Position numbers and translations under genes: made by a program. A DNA stretch of 16,662 bases, from positions 1-16,662 of the forward strand of contig CBDUYD010000057.1 in the NCBI GenBank assembly GCA_965371355.1, in the 5' to 3' direction. This DNA comes from JASJHI01 sp965371355 (GTDB lineage Bacteria; Actinomycetota; Acidimicrobiia; Acidimicrobiales; Ilumatobacteraceae). The notes beneath the pieces are model-generated. The model worked only from the letters and a program-made list of their open reading frames with translations. It ran no database searches and had not been told where the DNA came from. Positions 12,220 to 16,662 of the stretch are shown here, in pieces; position 1 is the stretch's first letter; the number at the start of each line of letters is the position of its first letter.

Positions 12220-13464
12220 ATGATCGGTGTACTGAAGAACGCCCGGCTGGCGGACGGACGCCTCGTCGATATCGAGATCGACGGGGGCCGAATCGCGGCG
12301 ATCGGTACCGCAGGTTCCGGCGAGGCCGTCGAGGCCGGCGAGGCCGGCGACGATCTCGCCGGATTGCTGCTGCTTCCGGCACTGGCCGAGCCCCATGCCC
12401 ATCTCGACAAGGCGCTCACGGCCGAGGACGTGCCGAATCCCGACGGCGATCTGCTCGGTGCCATCGACGCATGGACCACGGCGGCGGCGACCGGGATGTT
12501 CTCCCACGAGAACACCGTCGAGCGAGCCGCTGCGGCGATGGACCTGCTCGTGGCGCGCGGTGTCACGGCGGTGCGCAGCCACGTCAACGTGTTGGAGGAC
12601 AACCGGGCGAAGAGTGTCGTCGCGCTGCGAGAGGCCGCCTGCCGATTCGACGGTCTCCTCGACGTCCAGATCGTCGCCCTCACGTCGTGGCCGATGACCG
12701 GACCGGAAGGGGCCGGCAATCGCGCCGCGCTCGACGCCGCCGTCGAGGCCGGCGTCGACCTCGTCGGAGGTTGCCCGCACCTCGACCCCGACTCGTCCGA
12801 ACACATCGCCCATGCGCTGAGAGTGGCGTCCGATGCCGGGCTCGGCATCGACCTTCATGTCGACGAGATGCTCGACCCCACCGTGTTGACCCTGCGCGAT
12901 CTCGCCCGACAGGTCATCGACAACGGGTTCACCGGATCGGTCGCCGCGAGCCACTGTGTCACGCTCGGCATGCAGACGCCGGCGGTCCAGGCGGCCGTCG
13001 CCGCCGAGGTCGCCGAGGCCGGCATCGCCGTTTTCCCACTTCCGCAGACCAACCTGTTCCTGCAGGGACGGGACGTCCCGACGGCGACGCCCCGAGGACT
13101 CACCGCGGTGCGCGCGCTGCAGGACGCCGGTGTGCTCATCGCTGCCGGCGCCGACAACGTGCAGGACCCCTTCAATCTCGTCGGTCGCAGCGATCCGCTC
13201 GAGACCGCCGCGCTGATGGTGATGGCGGGCCACCTACGTCCCGACGACGCCTACGAGATGGTCGCCAACAACGCCCGCCTGGCTCTTGGTCTCGCTCCGG
13301 TCGCCTTCGAGGTCGGCGACCCTGCCGATTTCATGGCTATCGATGCCCCCTCGGTCCGCGGCGCGATCGCCGATGCCTCGATGTCGCGCCGGGTCTATCG
13401 GGCGGGCCGTCTCACCGCCGAGAGCGAGCAGCACAGCACCATTCACCGGGGGGTACCGACATGA
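12220..13464 (+). CDS. CodA-like amidohydrolase (cytosine deaminase/N-isopropylammelide hydrolase family)
   Basis: A 414-residue amidohydrolase of the cytosine deaminase branch. Ligands follow E. coli CodA at nearly constant offset: His59 and His61 (AEPHAHLDKA; CodA His61/63), His213 and Glu216 (DLHVDEMLD; His214/Glu217), His245 (ASHCVTLGM; His246) and Asp312 (AGADNVQDPFN; Asp313). The stretch that carries the cytosine-binding Gln156 in CodA ('FPQ') reads WPM here, so cytosine itself is unlikely. Relatives deaminate or hydrolyse cytosine, creatinine, triazines or cyclic ureas. The ATG at 12220, ten bases after the previous stop, gives the standard start MIGVLKNARL; an in-frame GTG at 12211 would add three residues. 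The stop overlaps the creatininase ATG, pointing to linked function on a cyclic amide or ureide. The N-terminal region contains a small 9-base repeat. Confidence 0.88.
   Translation: MIGVLKNARLADGRLVDIEIDGGRIAAIGTAGSGEAVEAGEAGDDLAGLLLLPALAEPHAHLDKALTAEDVPNPDGDLLGAIDAWTTAAATGMFSHENTVERAAAAMDLLVARGVTAVRSHVNVLEDNRAKSVVALREAACRFDGLLDVQIVALTSWPMTGPEGAGNRAALDAAVEAGVDLVGGCPHLDPDSSEHIAHALRVASDAGLGIDLHVDEMLDPTVLTLRDLARQVIDNGFTGSVAASHCVTLGMQTPAVQAAVAAEVAEAGIAVFPLPQTNLFLQGRDVPTATPRGLTAVRALQDAGVLIAAGADNVQDPFNLVGRSDPLETAALMVMAGHLRPDDAYEMVANNARLALGLAPVAFEVGDPADFMAIDAPSVRGAIADASMSRRVYRAGRLTAESEQHSTIHRGVPT
12322..12348 (+). repeat. Three tandem 9-base units inside the CodA-like gene
   Basis: Three copies of GAGGCCGGC (the first with one change, GAGGCCGTC) encode Glu-Ala-Val, Glu-Ala-Gly, Glu-Ala-Gly in the N-terminal beta domain. 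It keeps the frame and is probably a slippage product in a surface loop with little effect. Confidence 0.6.
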
Positions 13465-14231
13465 GCAGACGTCTCGAAGAACTGAGCGGCCCCGAGATCG
13501 GCGAACGGATCACCGAGTCGGCGGTGATCATCCAGCCGATCGGGGCGATCGAGCAACACGGCCCCCACCTCCCCCTGGCCGTCGATCATGTGATCGCCCA
13601 CGAGGCGGCCGAGGCGCTCGTGGCCGCCCACGGCGACGCCTACGACCTCTGGCTCCTCCCGACGCTGTCGATCTCCAAGTCGAACGAACACGCATGGTCG
13701 CCGGGCACCCTGTGGCTGTCGGCCACCACGATGCTGGCGGTGATCGACGACATCGGTCGATCGATCGCTGCCACCGCGGCCCAGCGCCTCGTATTCCTCA
13801 ACGGACACGGCGGCAACTCAGCGCTTCTCGAGGTCGCCTGTCGCGAAGTCCGGTTGAAGTACGGGCTGAAGACCTTCCTGGTGCACCCGTTCGTGCCTCC
13901 GGACCACGGCGGCGAGTCTCCCGCAGACGAACTCGGCATGGGGATCCACGGCGGCCATCAGGAGACGTCGGTGTTCATGCACCTTCGTCCGGAGCTCGTA
14001 CATCTCGAGAAGGCCGGCCGAGCCGTTCCGAGCGGCCTGGCCGAGAACCGGCACGTGAAGTTCGGCGGTCTCACCTCGTTCGGCTGGCTGTCCGACGACT
14101 TCTTCCCCGACGGCCACATCGGTGACCCCACCACCGCATCCGCCGACGAGGGCAGGCGACTGTTCGAGACCGCCCTCCGGCTGCTCGGCGAACAGATGTC
14201 CGAGATCGCAACCTTCGACTTCGGTCGCTGA
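13461..14231 (+). CDS. Creatininase-family hydrolase (creatinine amidohydrolase/MftE/ArfB superfamily)
   Basis: A 256-residue protein of typical creatininase length. Metal-site residues seen are Glu31 and His33 in PIGAIEQHGPHLPLAVD, Asp42 at the end of the same stretch, His116 in FLNGHGGN, and Glu168 in the HGGHQETS segment. Creatininase itself has NGHYEN, with the glutamate next to the histidine; this protein has NGHGGN and supplies a glutamate later, as in MftE and the formamidopyrimidine hydrolase ArfB, so it is probably not a true creatininase. The family opens cyclic amides or cleaves amide bonds with two divalent metals, in the cytosol. It overlaps the CodA-like gene by ATGA. Mycofactocin genes are absent here, which argues against MftE. 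The likely job is hydrolysis of a cyclic or formyl amide made by the deaminase upstream. Confidence 0.9.
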   Translation: MSRRLEELSGPEIGERITESAVIIQPIGAIEQHGPHLPLAVDHVIAHEAAEALVAAHGDAYDLWLLPTLSISKSNEHAWSPGTLWLSATTMLAVIDDIGRSIAATAAQRLVFLNGHGGNSALLEVACREVRLKYGLKTFLVHPFVPPDHGGESPADELGMGIHGGHQETSVFMHLRPELVHLEKAGRAVPSGLAENRHVKFGGLTSFGWLSDDFFPDGHIGDPTTASADEGRRLFETALRLLGEQMSEIATFDFGR

Positions 14232-14240
14232 GGATCCACC

Positions 14241-15164
14241 ATGACAGACATCGCCTGGGGTGTGTGGTTCGAACCCACCCAACCGGTGGCCCGGCTGGTC
14301 GAACTCGCCCGGCTGTCGGAGGATCTCGGCGCTACCGCCTGCTTCGTGGCCGACGAGGGAACCGAGCGCGACGTCTACATCGCGCTGACCGCGATCGCAC
14401 TGGCAACGAAGATGACCGTCGCCCCTGCGATCACGAATCCGTTCTCCCGGCATCCGGTCACCACGGCCGCGGCGATCGCCACGCTCGCCGAACTGGCCCC
14501 CGGCCGGGTGATCCACGGTGTCGGGGTGGGAGGCAGCCGGGTGCTCGACCCGATCGGGGTCGACCCGGCGAAGCCCTACACCGCGCTCGCCGAACTGCTC
14601 GACCACAATCGGCGACTCCTCGCCGGCGAGCCGGTCGGCGCGGCCCGACTCGCCTGGTTCGACGACCACGTGCCGATCGCGGTGGCCGGTCGCGGCCCGC
14701 GGGTTCAGCGACTCGGAGCGGAGTACGGCGACTGGGTCATTCTCTCGGCGAAGTCGGTTGCCGAGCTCCCGGCCGTAGCTGCCGAGGTGCGCTCCCGGGG
14801 CTCGGCGCGGATCGCATGGTCCGCCTATCTCGCCTACTCCGACCTCGAGCGCCGCCGAGTGCTGCGCCACTTCTCCTACATGGCGGTCGACGCCCCGCCG
14901 AACATCCGTGACGCGGTCGGCCTCGACGATGGCACCGCCGAGGAGGTCCGCGCCCACATGCTCGCCGGGCGGATGGACGACGCGGCCGCGTTGCTGCCCG
15001 ATGCGATGGTCGATCTGTACGCGATTGCCGGGACCCGCCAGGAGATCGCGACGGCCATCGCGGGTCAGCGGGCCAACTTCGACTTGTTCATGCTGCCCAT
15101 GAACGACGAAGCGACGAGTGAGGAGCACATCCGCGAATGTGCCCGGATCATCGCCTTGACCTGA
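14241..15164 (+). CDS. LLM-class flavin/F420-dependent oxidoreductase
   Basis: A complete 307-residue luciferase-like TIM-barrel protein, at the short end of the family. It opens with a first strand AWGVWFEP and has the family's NPFSRHPVTTAAAIATL stretch (residues ~66-82) followed by GRVIHGVGVGGSR, the strand and loop that holds the cofactor phosphate. A later VPIAVAGRGPRVQRLGAEYG segment is the usual barrel strand before the next helix. No fused domain is seen. A ribosome site AGGA (14231-14234), six bases upstream, supports the ATG at 14241, nine bases after the creatininase stop. It most resembles the partial LLM gene at 15775 in layout and in its NPxxRxPV signature, less so the Mer-like gene at 1355. 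Substrate unknown; its place at the end of the operon suggests a ring-oxidation or reduction step. Confidence 0.85.
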   Translation: MTDIAWGVWFEPTQPVARLVELARLSEDLGATACFVADEGTERDVYIALTAIALATKMTVAPAITNPFSRHPVTTAAAIATLAELAPGRVIHGVGVGGSRVLDPIGVDPAKPYTALAELLDHNRRLLAGEPVGAARLAWFDDHVPIAVAGRGPRVQRLGAEYGDWVILSAKSVAELPAVAAEVRSRGSARIAWSAYLAYSDLERRRVLRHFSYMAVDAPPNIRDAVGLDDGTAEEVRAHMLAGRMDDAAALLPDAMVDLYAIAGTRQEIATAIAGQRANFDLFMLPMNDEATSEEHIRECARIIALT

Positions 15165-15179
15165 TCGCCGCGCTGTTCG

Positions 15180-15193
15180 CCCGCTATTGCGGG
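15180..15193. terminator. Small GC hairpin between convergent genes
   Basis: CCCGC-TATT-GCGGG forms a 5-base-pair stem with a 4-base loop. It sits between the ends of the LLM gene (15164) and the minus-strand AhpD-like gene, whose stop lies in the loop region. No T-tract follows on either strand, so it would be a weak or Rho-assisted two-way terminator at best. Confidence 0.3.
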
Positions 15194-15750
15194 ATGGCGT
15201 CGTAGGCCGGGAAGTCGGGATCGACGATCGTGTGGATGCCGAGCCCCATCGCCACACGGTTCACATAGTTGAGGTGGGCGCACTGCGAGTTGGCGTCGAT
15301 AATGTCGAGATCGTCGAAGCCCACGGCGCGGAGCTGCTCGATGTCGCTCTCGGCTATCGAGCCTGGATCGCGCGTCAATTTGGCGGCGTAGCGCACGACC
15401 GCGGCATCGGCGGGCGGGAGGGTGACGCTCTCGGGATCGGCTGCGAGGGCGACGATCTGGTCGTGGTCGAGCCCGGTTTCACGGAGCTTGATCGTGACCT
15501 GGCTCATGCAGTAGCGCGTCCGGTTGATCGACGAGGTCACGAAGCTGATCAGGTTTCGTTGATGCGCGGTGAGGCGCGACGGGCATTTCTCGCTCGCCGC
15601 GTAGAGGTCGAGACGAGCGCCCACGATCGCCGGATAGAGCGACCCGGCGACGGTCATCTCGGTCGGTTCACCCAGCGCGTGAGCCTGGCGGTCGTAGTGT
15701 GCGCGAAGGGCGCCGTCGGCGTCGTCGTACGCAATCGTGGAGATCCACAT
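15184..15750 (-). CDS. Carboxymuconolactone decarboxylase/AhpD-like protein with an incomplete CxxC
   Basis: A 188-residue all-alpha protein matching the 'peroxidase-related' branch of the AhpD fold, with the layout YPAIVGARLDLYAASE... then RLTAHQRNLISFVTSSINRT (residues 59-78) and a second half with DAAVVRYAAKLTRDP and FDDLDIIDANSQCAHLNYVN (145-164). In redox-active members the first helix pair ends in C-x-Y-C-x-x-x-H. Here that reads T78-R-Y-C81 with Val85 at the His position, so only the second cysteine remains. The protein therefore probably does not act as a thiol peroxidase; it might be a lyase, a decarboxylase-type enzyme or a binding protein. The start at 15750 is backed by AAAGGA six bases upstream. 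It is convergent with the LLM gene before it and divergent from the next one, 24 bases away. Confidence 0.85.
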   Translation of the reverse strand: MWISTIAYDDADGALRAHYDRQAHALGEPTEMTVAGSLYPAIVGARLDLYAASEKCPSRLTAHQRNLISFVTSSINRTRYCMSQVTIKLRETGLDHDQIVALAADPESVTLPPADAAVVRYAAKLTRDPGSIAESDIEQLRAVGFDDLDIIDANSQCAHLNYVNRVAMGLGIHTIVDPDFPAYDAIPQ

Positions 15751-15774
15751 GTCCTGTCCTTTCGAACTTCTCTC
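15751..15774. promoter_or_regulatory. Short divergent spacer with an AhpD-like ribosome site
   Basis: Only 24 bases part the minus-strand AhpD-like ATG from the plus-strand LLM GTG. AAAGGA on the minus strand (15757-15762) serves the AhpD-like gene. No ribosome site is visible before the GTG. Promoters for each gene must therefore lie partly inside the neighbouring coding region. Confidence 0.5.
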
Positions 15775-16662
15775 GTGAGCGGATTCCGAGGTTTCGGCCT
15801 GTCACTCTCGAACGAGGACCCCGTGGCGGTCACCGTAGCGCTCGCCGCCGAGGCAGACCGGCTGGGCTACGACGAGGTGTCGATCCCCGAGAGCCGGCTG
15901 TTCCGCTCGGTCACTTCTGTCGCCGCCGCGGTGCTTGCCGAGACCGAACGCATCGTGGTCCGGATCGGGATCGCCAATCCGGTGTTCCGCAGTCCCGTCA
16001 TCCTCGCCCTCGAAGCGGCGACCCTCGCCGACCTCGGCGGCGGCCGGATCCGCTTCGGCGTCGGTGCCGCCGATTGGACCGTTCGCGCTCTCGGAATGGA
16101 ACCCGATGGTTGGCGGCCGTTCAGTCACACCGTCGAGGCCGTTCGGGCGATCCGCAACCTGACGGCCGGCGAGGAACTCGGATTCTCGCCGACCACCTTC
16201 GACGCATCACCCGATCTACGCCTCGACCTCCCCCCGACCACAGCGGTACCGGTCGATGTCGGCGCGGTCAGCAGCCGGATGATGGAGGCCAGCGGGGAAT
16301 ACGCCGACGGGGTGCAGCTCGGCGCGATCACGAGTGTCGGCTACACGCGTTGGGCCACCGAGCGGTTGGCGGCCGGCGCGGCACGGGCCGGGCGAGACCT
16401 CGGCGACCTGTTGGTCAGCGCCAACGTGCTCACCAGTGTCGACCGTGACCGGCGAGCAGCGCGCAATGCCGTACGTCCCGTGCTCGCCTACTACCTGGCG
16501 CGGGTGGAAGGGGTGGTGGTGACCGAATCCGGTGCCGACCCCGAGGCCGTTCGGGCGGTTGGGGAAGCGGTGCGGAGCAACGGGGTCGACGCCGGCGCGG
16601 CGATGGTCGCCGACGAGTTGATCGACGTGTTCGCGGCTGCCGGCACCATCGACGACGTCGTC
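15775..16662 (+). CDS. LLM-class flavin/F420-dependent oxidoreductase, truncated by the window end
   Basis: An open frame of 296 codons without a stop before the right edge. It has the luciferase-like layout: first strand GFGLSLSN, helix, EVSIPESR, then NPVFRSPVILALEAATL (residues ~68-84) and GGRIRFGVGAADW, followed by PVDVGAVSSRMMEASGEYAD (the strand-helix that is usually 'P.P.YVGA.GP.ML..AG..AD'). It ends within AGTIDDVV, close to the expected C-terminal 'GTPDDVA' helix, so perhaps 20-40 residues are missing. The GTG at 15775 gives a normal-length first strand; a later in-frame GTG (15823) would remove it. Cofactor (FMN or F420) and substrate are unknown. It is divergent from the AhpD-like gene and may share control with it. 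Confidence 0.83.
   Translation, partial: MSGFRGFGLSLSNEDPVAVTVALAAEADRLGYDEVSIPESRLFRSVTSVAAAVLAETERIVVRIGIANPVFRSPVILALEAATLADLGGGRIRFGVGAADWTVRALGMEPDGWRPFSHTVEAVRAIRNLTAGEELGFSPTTFDASPDLRLDLPPTTAVPVDVGAVSSRMMEASGEYADGVQLGAITSVGYTRWATERLAAGAARAGRDLGDLLVSANVLTSVDRDRRAARNAVRPVLAYYLARVEGVVVTESGADPEAVRAVGEAVRSNGVDAGAAMVADELIDVFAAAGTIDDVV

Noticed and set aside
12322..12348. CRISPR or functional repeat array
   Set aside because: Only three 9-base units, contiguous, in frame inside a gene; better explained by replication slippage.
10809..12848. Long minus-strand open frame (679 codons) opposite the FAD oxidoreductase and CodA-like genes
   Set aside because: It is antisense to two genes with clear motifs. 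In GC-rich DNA the frame opposite codons with G/C third positions often lacks stops. The translation is low-complexity, rich in Arg, Gly and His, with no domain.

Overview
The window is a gene-dense, very GC-rich piece of chromosome with the G/C-dominated third codon positions of a high-GC Actinomycetota. Lineages such as Acidimicrobiia would fit, but that placement is inference: no rRNA or marker gene is present. Supporting signs are several luciferase-like (LLM) flavin/F420-type oxidoreductases including one resembling F420-dependent Mer, GTG starts, and two possible leaderless TAnnnT promoters. No tRNA, rRNA, CRISPR, insertion sequence or phage gene was seen, and no gap exceeds about 120 bases.

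Layout. (1) Bases 2-3771, plus strand: the end of an LLM oxidoreductase, an EamA-type permease, a Mer-like LLM oxidoreductase and an ATZ/TRZ-type amidohydrolase. (2) Bases 3768-4166, minus strand: a RidA-family protein whose stop overlaps that of the amidohydrolase. (3) Bases 4167-4278: a divergent control region with a 13-base perfect inverted repeat. (4) Bases 4279-9969, plus strand: four genes joined by ATGA overlaps, namely a small FAD-subunit homologue, a ferredoxin/molybdopterin hydroxylase fusion, an SsnA-like aminohydrolase and a VanX-like D,D-dipeptidase. (5) Bases 10021-15164, plus strand: a DinB-fold protein, a phytoene-desaturase-like FAD oxidoreductase, a CodA-like amidohydrolase, a creatininase-family hydrolase and another LLM oxidoreductase. 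(6) Bases 15184-15750, minus strand: an AhpD/carboxymuconolactone-decarboxylase-like protein. (7) Bases 15775-16662, plus strand: a fourth LLM oxidoreductase running off the edge.

How the genes may work together (inference). Three different amidohydrolases, a cyclic-amide hydrolase (creatininase family), a RidA imine/enamine hydrolase, a molybdenum-hydroxylase homologue, flavin monooxygenase-type enzymes and a permease look like a catabolic or salvage island for nitrogen heterocycles or cyclic amides. LLM plus RidA recalls the Rut pyrimidine pathway. FAD subunit, ferredoxin-Mo fusion and SsnA together recall the E. coli ygfK-ssnA-ygfM-xdhD purine-related locus.

The most unusual point is that the ferredoxin half of the Mo-hydroxylase fusion keeps its fold-defining sequence but has lost all eight cysteines that should hold its two [2Fe-2S] clusters. 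The FAD subunit beside it is short and has altered FAD-loop motifs. The molybdopterin domain appears intact, including its catalytic glutamate. This points to a Mo enzyme lineage that has dropped the usual electron-transfer chain.
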